From Prevotella sp. (GTDB lineage: Bacteria > Bacteroidota > Bacteroidia > Bacteroidales > Bacteroidaceae): 64,000 bases of DNA. Under the pieces are notes generated by a model. That model did no database searches, was not told the DNA's origin, and was given only the letters and a program-made list of their open reading frames with translations. The stretch's first letter is position 1; the number at the start of each line of letters is the position of its first letter. The translations under genes were made by a program, and so were the position numbers. Shown here piece after piece: positions 50,481 through 59,108 of this stretch. The stretch covers positions 1 to 64,000 of the forward strand of contig JAFVFY010000072.1 in assembly GCA_017475265.1 (NCBI GenBank), read 5' to 3'.

Positions 50481-52869
50481 CCTGCCCGCCCTCAGGCAGT
50501 TCGTCGTATTCATCGTAGAAATTGCCCAGGTGCAGACTATCGATAAAGTCTATGAGCGGTTCTTCATAGCCGATACAGTTATACATTTCAGGGGTGATGG
50601 TAGCGTCGTGGGGCGGAGCGAACTTGCCTCGGTAGTGTTTGAAGGCCGGATCGGCAAGCACCTGCTCGAAGAACCGTCCGCAGATGGGCAGAGCTGTACG
50701 ACTGCCCTGTCCCAACTGTCCCGTTCGGAAGTGTATGGCACGGTATTCGCCACCTACCCAGGCACCGCAGACCAGTTTTGGCGAGACACCCATGTACCAG
50801 GCATCGGAATGGTTGTTCGACGTTCCCGTCTTACCACCAAAGTCTGTATCAGAGAAGTTCCGGATATATTGCCACAGACGCATGCTCGTACCTCCCGGCT
50901 CGCGCAGTCCGGCCATGAGCATCTGCTGCATGAGGAATGCCGTGCGGTAGCTCAGGGCCTCGCGCTGCTCATCCGGTGCACGGTAGATTTCATGGCCGTC
51001 ACGGTCGAGAATAGCGGTCACAAACTGCGGGTCGTGGGCCTTGCCATCGTTGACCACCGTGGAATAGGCATTGAGCAACTCCAGCAGGTTCACGTCGCTG
51101 GCACCCAACACCATGGCGGGTGTCTCCTCCAGCGTACTGCGTATGCCCATGTCACGGGCCGTAGCGGCGATGTTGCTGATGCCCAGCTCCTGCCCCAGAC
51201 GGGCAGCAATGGAGTTCACGCTCTGTGCAAAGGCCGCCTTCAGCGTCATGTTCGCTTCGGTATAATATCCGTTGGCATTCGTCGGAATCCAGTATTTCGG
51301 TTTCTTGTTGTCTTCGTCGTCCAGCCTCAGGGCGAAATAAGTGTCCATGCGGTGCTCGCAGGGTGTGCAACCGCGCTTCATGGCCTCCGTGTAGACGAAA
51401 AGCTTGAACGTAGAGCCCGGCTGTCGCTGCGCCGTCACCTTGTCATACTTCCACGTCTTGAAATCCAGGTCGCCCACCCAGGCCTTCACCTGTCCGGTAT
51501 TGGGTTCCAGGGCCACAAAGCCGCAATGCAAGAAGCGCACCATGTAGCGGATGCTGTCCAGCGTGCTCATCTCCCGCTCTATGGGGCCGTCGTAGCTGAA
51601 GAGCTTCACCGTGTGGGGCTTATTCAGGTAGTAGGTGACGGAGTCGGGATTGTCGGGGAAACGGTTCTGCAGATGCTTGTAGATGGGCAGACGGCTGGCG
51701 ATGTTCTCTATAAAACCGGGAATCTCACGGTATTGCTCGTCCTGCCAGGGGTTCATGCCGCGCCAGTGCTCGTCGAAGGTCGCCTGCAGCGCCTTCATCT
51801 GTTCCAAGGCGGCCTTCTCGGCATAGCGCTGCATACGGGTGTCGATGGTGGTGTAGATGTGCAGTCCATCAGTATAGATGTCATAGCCGTAGTCGCGGCA
51901 CCACTGACGGATGTTATTCTTCAGCGCCTCGCGGAAATAGTCGGCATCGCCATCGTAGGCACTCTCTACATAGTACTCCAGTTTAATGGGTGCTTCCTTC
52001 AGGCTGTCGCACTCCACGCTGGTCAAATAACCGTGAGCCACCATGTTGTCGAGCACCACATTGCGGCGCCTCATGCTGTTGTCGGGGTGCAGACGGGGAT
52101 TATAAAAAGTGGTGGCCTTGAGCATACCCACAAGAACGGCGGCCTGCGAGGCGGTGAGCTCAGAGGGCTTTATGCCAAAATAGGTCTTGCATGCCGTCTT
52201 GATGCCGTAGGCATTGGAGCCGAAGTCCACCGTATTGGCATATTTCGTGAGGATCTCCTCCTTCGTGAAATGGCTCTCCAGCTTCACCGCCAGAATCCAC
52301 TCCTTCGTCTTCATAATGAGCATCTTCAGCCCCGGAACCTGTCCTAAGAGTCCCGTGCTGTACTCGGTGCGCACCCGGAAGAGGTTCTTGGCCAGTTGCT
52401 GGGTGATGGTCGAGGCACCACGGGCCTCACCGTGCATGATATAGTCCTTCAGCGCGGCGGCAAAGGCAGGGAAGTCGATGCCGAAATGCTGGTAGTAACG
52501 TTCATCCTCGGTGGAGATAAGTGCCTGCCAGAATACGGGATTCACATCGTCATACGCCACGGGCGTGCGGTTCTCGCTGAAGAACTTGCCTATCATCACG
52601 CTGTCGGCACTATATATCTCCGACGCCTGGGCAGGACGCGCATTGAGAATAGTGGCCATGCTCGGCGACTTGCCGAAGAGGTTGAAGAGGTTGATGTCCA
52701 CGGCGCCCAGGTAGAGCAGGAACGCCACGATGAGCGACAGAAAGGCCGAAAGGCACTTCACGTACCACGGACGGCCACGATAAAGACTACCATACCAATG
52801 GGCGCATTTCCTTACACCGCGCCACAACAGGGATAGCACCTTTAAGAGGATTCTTGCAATGTTCTTCAT
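50398..52869 (-). CDS. Penicillin-binding protein 1A (bifunctional transglycosylase/transpeptidase)
   Basis: The enzyme polymerises and crosslinks peptidoglycan in the periplasm. The 823-residue product has a cytoplasmic start, one membrane helix (about 37-57), the glycosyltransferase domain (STEDERYYQHFGIDF from about 119, GASTITQQLAKNLFR) and the transpeptidase domain with PGSTFKLF (SxxK), AQSVNSIAA (SxN) and FGGKTGTSNNH (KTG). The tail is a low-complexity DSP-rich stretch made by a 9-bp repeat. I start at 52869 (MKNIARILLK); an upstream in-frame ATG would place the promoter-like box in the gene. Confidence 0.94.
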   Translation of the reverse strand: MKNIARILLKVLSLLWRGVRKCAHWYGSLYRGRPWYVKCLSAFLSLIVAFLLYLGAVDINLFNLFGKSPSMATILNARPAQASEIYSADSVMIGKFFSENRTPVAYDDVNPVFWQALISTEDERYYQHFGIDFPAFAAALKDYIMHGEARGASTITQQLAKNLFRVRTEYSTGLLGQVPGLKMLIMKTKEWILAVKLESHFTKEEILTKYANTVDFGSNAYGIKTACKTYFGIKPSELTASQAAVLVGMLKATTFYNPRLHPDNSMRRRNVVLDNMVAHGYLTSVECDSLKEAPIKLEYYVESAYDGDADYFREALKNNIRQWCRDYGYDIYTDGLHIYTTIDTRMQRYAEKAALEQMKALQATFDEHWRGMNPWQDEQYREIPGFIENIASRLPIYKHLQNRFPDNPDSVTYYLNKPHTVKLFSYDGPIEREMSTLDSIRYMVRFLHCGFVALEPNTGQVKAWVGDLDFKTWKYDKVTAQRQPGSTFKLFVYTEAMKRGCTPCEHRMDTYFALRLDDEDNKKPKYWIPTNANGYYTEANMTLKAAFAQSVNSIAARLGQELGISNIAATARDMGIRSTLEETPAMVLGASDVNLLELLNAYSTVVNDGKAHDPQFVTAILDRDGHEIYRAPDEQREALSYRTAFLMQQMLMAGLREPGGTSMRLWQYIRNFSDTDFGGKTGTSNNHSDAWYMGVSPKLVCGAWVGGEYRAIHFRTGQLGQGSRTALPICGRFFEQVLADPAFKHYRGKFAPPHDATITPEMYNCIGYEEPLIDFIDSLHLGNFYDEYDELPEGGQESMDSPDSPDGREVPESQDSPESPETP

Positions 52870-52880
52870 AAATGAGACTG

Positions 52881-52888
52881 CAAAATTA
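52881..52888 (-). promoter_or_regulatory. Possible -7 box TAATTTTG for the PBP1A-helicase pair
   Basis: Matches TAnnTTTG on the minus strand, 11 bases before the PBP1A ATG; the leader would be only a few bases. Confidence 0.4.
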
Positions 52889-52982
52889 CTAACTATTTTA
52901 CAAACTAACGAAACAAAAGGCAAAAAGATTTCCTTTCTGGGTTAAAAAGTGTATTATTTGCTTCTGACAACCGAAAAATGCG

Positions 52983-52990
52983 TACCTTTG
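52983..52990 (+). promoter_or_regulatory. -7 promoter box TACCTTTG for uxaA
   Basis: Exact consensus 27 bases before the ATG at 53018. Confidence 0.65.
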
Positions 52991-53017
52991 CAACCTCACT
53001 AACTTAATGGATAAAAT

Positions 53018-54556
53018 ATGGAACAAGCTACATTCTTGAAAATCAACCCCGCAGACTCCGTCGTCGTCTGCCTACAGCCGAAGAAGAAGGGCGACATCAT
53101 AGAGATTGACGGAAAGACCGTGACCCTCAGCGAGGACACACCCGCTGGCCACAAGGTGCTCATCCGCGACGTGCGTCAGGGTGAGGACATCATAAAATAC
53201 GGCTACCCCATCGGCCATGCACGACAGGACATGAAGGCTGGCGACTGGGTGAACGAGAACAACCTCAAGACAAACCTCAGCGGTACGCTCGACTACACCT
53301 ACCAGCCCGTCGACGAGCCGCTCAACATCGCCCGTGAGAACCGCACCTTCAAGGGCTATGTCCGTAAGAACGGCGACGTCGGCGTCCGCAACGAAATCTG
53401 GATTGTCCCCACCGTCGGCTGCGTCAACGGCATCGCCGAGCGACTCGCTAAGCAGCTTCGGGAAGAAATTGGTTTGGAAAATGGCAACTTCAAATCCCAA
53501 ACCTCAAATCTCAAATCTCAAACCATTGACGCCGTCTACGCCTGGCACCACAACTACGGCTGCTCCCAGCTCTCCGAAGACCACGAGAACACCCGCAAGG
53601 TGCTCCGCGACATCTGCCTCCACCCCAATGCTGGTGCCGTCCTCGTCCTCAGCCTTGGCTGTGAGAACAACCAACCCGAAGACTTCATGGCCATGCTCGG
53701 CGACTACGACAAGGAGCGCATACGCCTCCTCGTCACCCAGCGCGTCGACGGCGACGAGGTGGAAGAAGGCATGAGGATTCTCCGCGAGCTCTACGATATC
53801 TGTAAGAACGACCGCCGCGAGAGCGTCCCCGTCAGTAAGCTGCGCGTAGGTCTGAAGTGCGGCGGTAGCGACGGCTTCAGCGGCATTACCGCCAACCCCC
53901 TCGTAGGAGAGTTCAGCGACTGGCTCGTCGCACAGGGCGGCACCAGCGTCCTTACCGAGGTACCCGAGATGTTTGGCGCCGAGACCATCCTCATGAACCG
54001 CTGCGAGACACGCGAGCTCTTCGACCAGACGGTCTCGATGATTAACAACTTCAAGAACTACTTCCTCTCCCACGGCGAACCAGTAGGTGAGAACCCCTCC
54101 CCGGGCAACAAGGCCGGAGGCATCTCCACCCTCGAGGACAAGGCCCTCGGCTGCACGCAGAAGTGCGGCCGTGCTCCCGTGAGCGGCGTCATGGAGTATG
54201 GCGACCGTCTTCAGCACAACGGTCTGAACCTCCTCTCCGCACCGGGCAACGACCTCGTCGCCGCCACCGCCCTCGCCTCCTGCGGCTGCCACATCGTCCT
54301 CTTCACCACTGGACGGGGAACGCCCTTCGGCACTTTCGTACCCACCATGAAGATTGCCACCAACCCTGTCCTTGCTGCCCGCAAGCCGACATGGGTCGAC
54401 TTCAACGCCGGACAGCTCATCGAGGGCCGCACCATGAAGGAGCTCGTTCCCGAGTTCATCGACAAAGTCCTCGCCGTCGCCAGCGGCGAACCAGCCCGCA
54501 ACGAAGAGAACGACTACCGCGAAATCTCCATCTTCAAAAACGGAGTCACCCTCTAA
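53018..54556 (+). CDS. uxaA: Altronate dehydratase (UxaA family)
   Basis: UxaA converts D-altronate to 2-keto-3-deoxygluconate in galacturonate catabolism. The 512-residue product has an N-terminal SAF-like domain (ILIRDVRQGEDIIKYGYPIGHA) and the C-terminal dehydratase core (FKGYVRKNGDVGVRNEIWIVPTVGCVN, AWHHNYGCSQLSEDHENT, LKCGGSDGFSGITANPLVG, FTTGRGTPFGTFVPTMKIATN). About 11 residues near 158-169 (FKSQTSNLKSQT) are encoded by a heptamer repeat, an insertion compared with the usual family pattern. Other uxa/uxu genes are not adjacent. Confidence 0.93.
   Translation: MEQATFLKINPADSVVVCLQPKKKGDIIEIDGKTVTLSEDTPAGHKVLIRDVRQGEDIIKYGYPIGHARQDMKAGDWVNENNLKTNLSGTLDYTYQPVDEPLNIARENRTFKGYVRKNGDVGVRNEIWIVPTVGCVNGIAERLAKQLREEIGLENGNFKSQTSNLKSQTIDAVYAWHHNYGCSQLSEDHENTRKVLRDICLHPNAGAVLVLSLGCENNQPEDFMAMLGDYDKERIRLLVTQRVDGDEVEEGMRILRELYDICKNDRRESVPVSKLRVGLKCGGSDGFSGITANPLVGEFSDWLVAQGGTSVLTEVPEMFGAETILMNRCETRELFDQTVSMINNFKNYFLSHGEPVGENPSPGNKAGGISTLEDKALGCTQKCGRAPVSGVMEYGDRLQHNGLNLLSAPGNDLVAATALASCGCHIVLFTTGRGTPFGTFVPTMKIATNPVLAARKPTWVDFNAGQLIEGRTMKELVPEFIDKVLAVASGEPARNEENDYREISIFKNGVTL
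53492..53524. repeat. Heptamer repeat (AAATCTC type) inside the uxaA reading frame
   Basis: AAATCCC, AAACCTC, AAATCTC, AAATCTC and a partial fifth unit follow in tandem and keep the reading frame. The unit is identical to that upstream of rplS (58454) and complementary to that before 36052. Confidence 0.92.
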
Positions 54557-54634
54557 TATACATTATTCACGGCAATATGGAAAAACAACGGATTAAAACT
54601 GATTTCACGGATTTTCACGGATTTTTATATTATA

Positions 54635-54735
54635 TTACCATCGAATCTGAAAGAAATCTGTGAAATCAATATATAATCTGTATAATCCGTGTAATCCGTA
54701 AAATCCGTTGTTGAAAAGAGTATGAATAATCCAAG
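54635..54735 (-). repeat. Dispersed repeat, copy B
   Basis: The reverse complement matches 23029-23119, with the first 44 bases identical. It fills most of the uxaA-mlaE spacer and ends 16 bases before the mlaE ATG. Further CACGGATTTT units lie beside it at 54606-54626. Confidence 0.9.
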
Positions 54736-54751
54736 CTAAAGAATCTGCTGT

Positions 54752-55495
54752 ATGATTATAAATTGGTTGTCAACCTTCGGGCGTTATCTGATGTTGATGG
54801 GCCGCACCTTCTCGGTCCCCGAGCGGTTCCGGATGTTCTGGAAGCAGTACGTCAAGGAGATGGCCCAGCTCGGTGTCGACTCCATCGGCATCGTCCTCCT
54901 CATCTCCTTCTTCATCGGTGCCGTCATCTGCATACAGATGAAGATGAACATCGAGAGTCCTTGGATGCCCCGCTGGGTGGCCGGCTACACCACCCGCGAA
55001 ATCATGCTCCTCGAGTTCTCCAGCAGCATCATGTGTCTCATCCTTGCCGGAAAGGTTGGCTCCAACATCGCCTCCGAGATAGGTACCATGCGTGTCACCC
55101 AGCAGATTGACGCCCTCGACATCATGGGTGTCAACTCCGCCTCCTATCTCATCCTGCCCAAAATCATCGGTCTGCTCACCATCATGCCCTTCCTCGTCAT
55201 CTTCTCCTCGACGATGGGCATCATCGGAGCCTACGGCACGGCCTACATCGGTCATATCATGGCTCCCGATGACCTCACCCTCGGCCTACAGCACAACTTC
55301 GCCCCCTGGTTCCTTTGGATGTCCATCATCAAGAGCCAGTTCTTTGCCTTCATCATCAGCAGCGTTCCCGCCTTCTTCGGCTACACCGTCGAGGGAGGCT
55401 CCGTAGACGTCGGAAAGGCCTCCACCGATGCCGTCGTCTGCAGCAGCGTCCTCATCCTCTTCAGCGACGTGTTCCTCACGCAGCTGCTGTCGTGA
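54752..55495 (+). CDS. mlaE: MlaE-family ABC transporter permease
   Basis: MlaE is the membrane part of a system that moves phospholipids between the outer and inner membranes. The 247-residue product has about five membrane helices and the family signatures LLISFFIGAVICIQM, LEFSSSIMCLILAGKVGSNIASEIGTMRVTQQIDAL and PAFFGYTVEGGSVDVGKAST. The ATPase (mlaF) and the MCE protein (mlaD), usually next to it, do not follow: a helicase gene starts 6 bases after the stop. They may be elsewhere in the genome. Confidence 0.92.
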   Translation: MIINWLSTFGRYLMLMGRTFSVPERFRMFWKQYVKEMAQLGVDSIGIVLLISFFIGAVICIQMKMNIESPWMPRWVAGYTTREIMLLEFSSSIMCLILAGKVGSNIASEIGTMRVTQQIDALDIMGVNSASYLILPKIIGLLTIMPFLVIFSSTMGIIGAYGTAYIGHIMAPDDLTLGLQHNFAPWFLWMSIIKSQFFAFIISSVPAFFGYTVEGGSVDVGKASTDAVVCSSVLILFSDVFLTQLLS

Positions 55496-55501
55496 AACCC
55501 C

Positions 55502-58444
55502 ATGCACAACAACATCCTACTCATACTGCGGCCGCTGGCCCAATGGGACATCGTCACCGCCGAGCTGAGGCGCGTGGCCGCCCTTGGGCGTTACATGGAA
55601 CCGAAAGCTGCCGTCAAGGCGCAGTGGGTGGACGACGAGGACGAGGAACTGCGACAACTGGCCACCGTCTGTGAACAGCTGCAGGCTGACAATATCTACA
55701 CGCGCTATGCCAACAAGAAGATATTCAAGCATATAGAGGACTTCTGGAATGCCGACAATGCCGCGCTACAGCAACACGTGAAGCACAAGAGTGACGAACG
55801 GCTGCTGAAGGCCGTACGGCTGGCACACGAGCTGGACATTCCTATGCTCTACCAACCCACCGACAACACGACGCTACACATCGAAGACCGGCTGACCTTC
55901 GTAGCCGATGCCGTGGCTATGCCCGTGATGTGCTTCCGTCGTCATGAGGAGGGCATCAGCTACACGATGAACCTCCGACTATCTGACACAACCTTACGGG
56001 CTGGCACGGGGACTACCCCTACAATACTCACAGGAACTGCGTTTGCAGGACATCTCACGGTGCTGGGTCACACACCTGGACTGTTCATCATCGACCAGCA
56101 ACTCATGGTGCTCGCCGACGGTTTCAGCGGCAAGCTGCTGATGCCTTTCACGAAGAAAGCCACGGTGGAGATACCACGCCGCATAGAGAACGACTACATG
56201 CACCGCTTCATCCTGCGCAACGTGGCAAAGGTGGAGATAGAGGCCGAGGGCTTCGACATCAGCGACACAGGCGACGAACCCCATCCACGCCTGCACACAG
56301 AGACTGCCATCGACGGGCGGCCACAGCTCACGCTACGGTTCCACTATGGCGATAATGAATATGCTCCCGACAACAAGTCCAACGGTCGCGTGACGCTCAC
56401 CGCCACCGACGACGGCGGTTTCAGGTTCACTCGCCAGATGCGCGACCGAGAGAAGGAGCAACAATACATACAGCTGCTGGCTTTAGTAGGCCACGCTTCC
56501 CAGCGTGGCAACAGCAACACCGCATCACCCCACACCTTAATATTCGACTCCACAACGGACATGGTCGACTGGCTGCGAGAGCATGCACCCAAGCTGAGAG
56601 AGAGAGGCTTCGACGTTGTGCAGCCCTCAGACAGCATGTACTACATCGGCCCACTGGACGTGGAGCAGAGCGACACCTGGCATGGCGACTGGTTGCAGAC
56701 CGACGTCACCATCGTGCTCAACAACGGGAGTCTACGTGTGCCCTTCCTCCAACTACGCGACACCATCCTCCGAGGCGAGCAGGTCTACATGTTGCCTACG
56801 GGCGAACTGCTCCTCATACCGCCCGAATGGCTGAAACGATACTCCCGGCTGCTGCTCCTGGGAACGCCTAAGGGCAACAGCCTCCAACGCCACCGCAGCC
56901 AGCTCTCAGCAACAGACGATGAGGAGGCCTATATGCCCGATGAGCCCCGTAAGCCCCATGAGCCTCATACTCCCCCATCACCTCCCCCTACCCTACGCGC
57001 TACCCTCCGCCCCTACCAGCTCACGGGTTTCCAATGGTTGTGGCAGAACTTTGAGGCACAGACTGGCTGCTGCCTTTCCGACGAGATGGGTCTGGGTAAA
57101 ACGGTACAGACCATCGCTATGCTGCTAAAGTACAAGGAGAAAAGCACGGTGATACAGGAGAAAAGGCAGCCCGGCCTGCTCTTCACCGAAGAAGAGATGC
57201 GCGGCGAACCATTATCCTCATCATCGATGCTGTCGGAGATTCCCCGTAAGACCTCCCTTGTCATTGCCCCATCCTCCGTGGTCCATAACTGGCGCAACGA
57301 ACTGACACGCTTCGCCCCGTCACTCACCGTGTGTACCTACACCGGCAGCATCGCCAACCGGCGCGATAAGCGCCCTTGCCTCATGCGCTTCGACGTGGTC
57401 ATCACCACCTACCGCACGATGGTAAACGACATCGACTACCTTGCCGAACAGCAATTCGGCATCGTCATTTTCGATGAGAGCCAGGCCTTCAAGACCGCCA
57501 CCTCGCAGGTACACCGCTCCGTGTCACGCTTACAGGCCATACACCGACTGGCACTCAGCGGCACGCCCGTGGAGAACAACCTCATGGAACTGTGGAGCCT
57601 GATGAACGTGCTCAACCCGCCCCTGCTGGGCAGCAAGGCCAACTTCAAAAAGGCATTTGTATTGCCCATCGCCCGCCAGATGGAGGAAGAGCGCACCAAG
57701 CTGCTGCGCCTCCTCATAGCCCCTTACTTCCTGAAGCGCACGAAGCAGGAGGTGCTTACCGACCTGCCCACACGGCAGGACGAGGTGGTGGTGTGCCCCA
57801 TGACCGACGAGCAGGAAAGCCTCTACGCCGAAGAGCTGTCGCGGGCACGAAACGAGCTGCTCGCCTCCGACGGTTCCCCCGTTGGAACCATCCCCACACA
57901 GTCACAACTGACTGAGAGCCAGCGCTTCCACGTCCTCGCTGCCTTACAACGCCTGCGCCACATCGCCAATGGCGAAGGTAAGATGAGCGCCATCTTCGAC
58001 CACCTGGAGTCGCTACGCGGCACCAGCCACAAGGTGCTCCTCTTCAGCGAGTATGTCTCCATGCTCGACCGTCTGGCAACAGAAATGAAACGGCGCGACT
58101 GGAGCTACGACATGCTCACCGGCCACACCCGTGAGCGGGAACAGGTGATAGACCATTTCCAAAAGAGTGACTCCTGTCAGTTCTTCCTCATATCGCTGAA
58201 AGCCGGCGGCGTAGGCCTCAACCTCACCGCCGCCGACTACGTCATGCTCATAGACCCCTGGTGGAACCAGGCCGCCGAGGAGCAGGCCATCGCCCGCGCC
58301 CACCGCATAGGTCAGCAGCAGCCCGTCTTCGTCTATCGCTTCGTCTCAGAGAACACCCTCGAACAGCAAATACTAGACCTCCAGGAACGCAAACAGACCC
58401 TCATAGACAGCGTCATGCCCTTCATTACCAATAAAAAATGTTAA
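55502..58444 (+). CDS. SNF2-family DEAD/DEAH helicase
   Basis: The 980-residue product has an N-terminal region of about 490 residues without clear domain, then the SNF2 ATPase: LRPYQLTGFQWLW, Walker A DEMGLGKTVQTIAML, SLVIAPSSVVHNWRNEL, motif II IVIFDESQAFK (DESQ in place of DEAH), LALSGTPVENNLMELWSLM, and the C-terminal LISLKAGGVGLNLTAADYVMLIDPWWN with ARAHRIGQQQPVFVYRFVSENTLEQQI. SNF2 proteins remodel or translocate along DNA. It starts 6 bases after mlaE, so cotranscription is likely but function need not be shared. Confidence 0.92.
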   Translation: MHNNILLILRPLAQWDIVTAELRRVAALGRYMEPKAAVKAQWVDDEDEELRQLATVCEQLQADNIYTRYANKKIFKHIEDFWNADNAALQQHVKHKSDERLLKAVRLAHELDIPMLYQPTDNTTLHIEDRLTFVADAVAMPVMCFRRHEEGISYTMNLRLSDTTLRAGTGTTPTILTGTAFAGHLTVLGHTPGLFIIDQQLMVLADGFSGKLLMPFTKKATVEIPRRIENDYMHRFILRNVAKVEIEAEGFDISDTGDEPHPRLHTETAIDGRPQLTLRFHYGDNEYAPDNKSNGRVTLTATDDGGFRFTRQMRDREKEQQYIQLLALVGHASQRGNSNTASPHTLIFDSTTDMVDWLREHAPKLRERGFDVVQPSDSMYYIGPLDVEQSDTWHGDWLQTDVTIVLNNGSLRVPFLQLRDTILRGEQVYMLPTGELLLIPPEWLKRYSRLLLLGTPKGNSLQRHRSQLSATDDEEAYMPDEPRKPHEPHTPPSPPPTLRATLRPYQLTGFQWLWQNFEAQTGCCLSDEMGLGKTVQTIAMLLKYKEKSTVIQEKRQPGLLFTEEEMRGEPLSSSSMLSEIPRKTSLVIAPSSVVHNWRNELTRFAPSLTVCTYTGSIANRRDKRPCLMRFDVVITTYRTMVNDIDYLAEQQFGIVIFDESQAFKTATSQVHRSVSRLQAIHRLALSGTPVENNLMELWSLMNVLNPPLLGSKANFKKAFVLPIARQMEEERTKLLRLLIAPYFLKRTKQEVLTDLPTRQDEVVVCPMTDEQESLYAEELSRARNELLASDGSPVGTIPTQSQLTESQRFHVLAALQRLRHIANGEGKMSAIFDHLESLRGTSHKVLLFSEYVSMLDRLATEMKRRDWSYDMLTGHTREREQVIDHFQKSDSCQFFLISLKAGGVGLNLTAADYVMLIDPWWNQAAEEQAIARAHRIGQQQPVFVYRFVSENTLEQQILDLQERKQTLIDSVMPFITNKKC

Positions 58445-58453
58445 ACTATCCCT

Positions 58454-58488
58454 AAATCTCAAATCTCAATTCTCAAATCTCAATTATA
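58454..58488. repeat. Heptamer array (AAATCTC) upstream of rplS
   Basis: AAATCTC, AAATCTC, AATTCTC, AAATCTC and AATTATA follow in tandem, just before the rplS promoter box and 10 bases after the helicase stop. Confidence 0.9.
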
Positions 58489-58493
58489 ATAAG

Positions 58494-58501
58494 TACCTTT
58501 G
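58494..58501 (+). promoter_or_regulatory. -7 promoter box TACCTTTG for rplS
   Basis: Exact consensus about 106 bases before the rplS ATG, leaving a leader of about 100 nt. Confidence 0.65.
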
Positions 58502-58607
58502 CAGCCGCTTTCCGCGTAACCGATGGCAGGAAGATAGGAGAGTTGCCTGTTATGTTGCGCATGGAACGATACAGCACTATTCAAAAATTTAAAGTTTTAA
58601 GATTAAA

Positions 58608-58976
58608 ATGGATTTAATTAAAGTTGCTGAAGAAGCATTTGCAACCGGCAAGAAGCACCCCCAGTTCAAGGCTGGTGACACGGTGACTGTCGCTTACAAA
58701 ATTATCGAGGGTTCTAAGGAGCGCATCCAGCTCTACCGTGGTGTCGTCATCAAGATCAGCGGACATCAGGAGAAGAAGCGCTTCACCGTACGCAAGATGT
58801 CGGGAACAGTGGGTGTGGAGCGTATCTTCCCCCTGGAGTCGCCCAACATCGAGAGCATCGAAGTGAACAAGGTAGGTAAGGTGCGTCGCGCCAAGCTCTA
58901 CTACCTCCGTAAGCTCACCGGCAAGGCCGCACGCATCAAGGAGAAGCGTTCGGGAATTGCCAAGAAGGAGGATTAA
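58608..58976 (+). CDS. rplS: 50S ribosomal protein L19
   Basis: L19 lies at the 30S-50S interface. The 122-residue product has [29 protein letters not shown] and [18 protein letters not shown] followed by [21 protein letters not shown], all standard for L19. It has its own promoter and terminator. The leader could host autoregulation, but I see no clear L19 site. Confidence 0.97.
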   Translation: MDLIKVAEEAFATGKKHPQFKAGDTVTVAYKIIEGSKERIQLYRGVVIKISGHQEKKRFTVRKMSGTVGVERIFPLESPNIESIEVNKVGKVRRAKLYYLRKLTGKAARIKEKRSGIAKKED

Positions 58977-59018
58977 TCCGTAGGGACTTACTTTTCCTAG
59001 GAACAGTCTCAGAAATTG

Positions 59019-59056
59019 AACGGCTCAGACCCAAGCAAGGGTTTGAGCCGTTTTTG
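59019..59056 (+). terminator. Intrinsic terminator of rplS
   Basis: AACGGCTCA (59019-59027) pairs with TGAGCCGTT (59044-59052), with an inner ACCC/GGGT pairing, and TTTTTGG follows. Confidence 0.85.
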
Positions 59057-59108
59057 GAAGTGCATTTTCTTCCACAGTTTTTTCGTACGTATACCGCCAA
59101 TGTAAGGG

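Noticed and set aside
50299-52347. 682-codon open frame antisense to PBP1A
   Set aside because: The minus strand encodes all PBP1A motifs; the plus frame has no domain and exists because GC-rich codons lack stops on the opposite strand.
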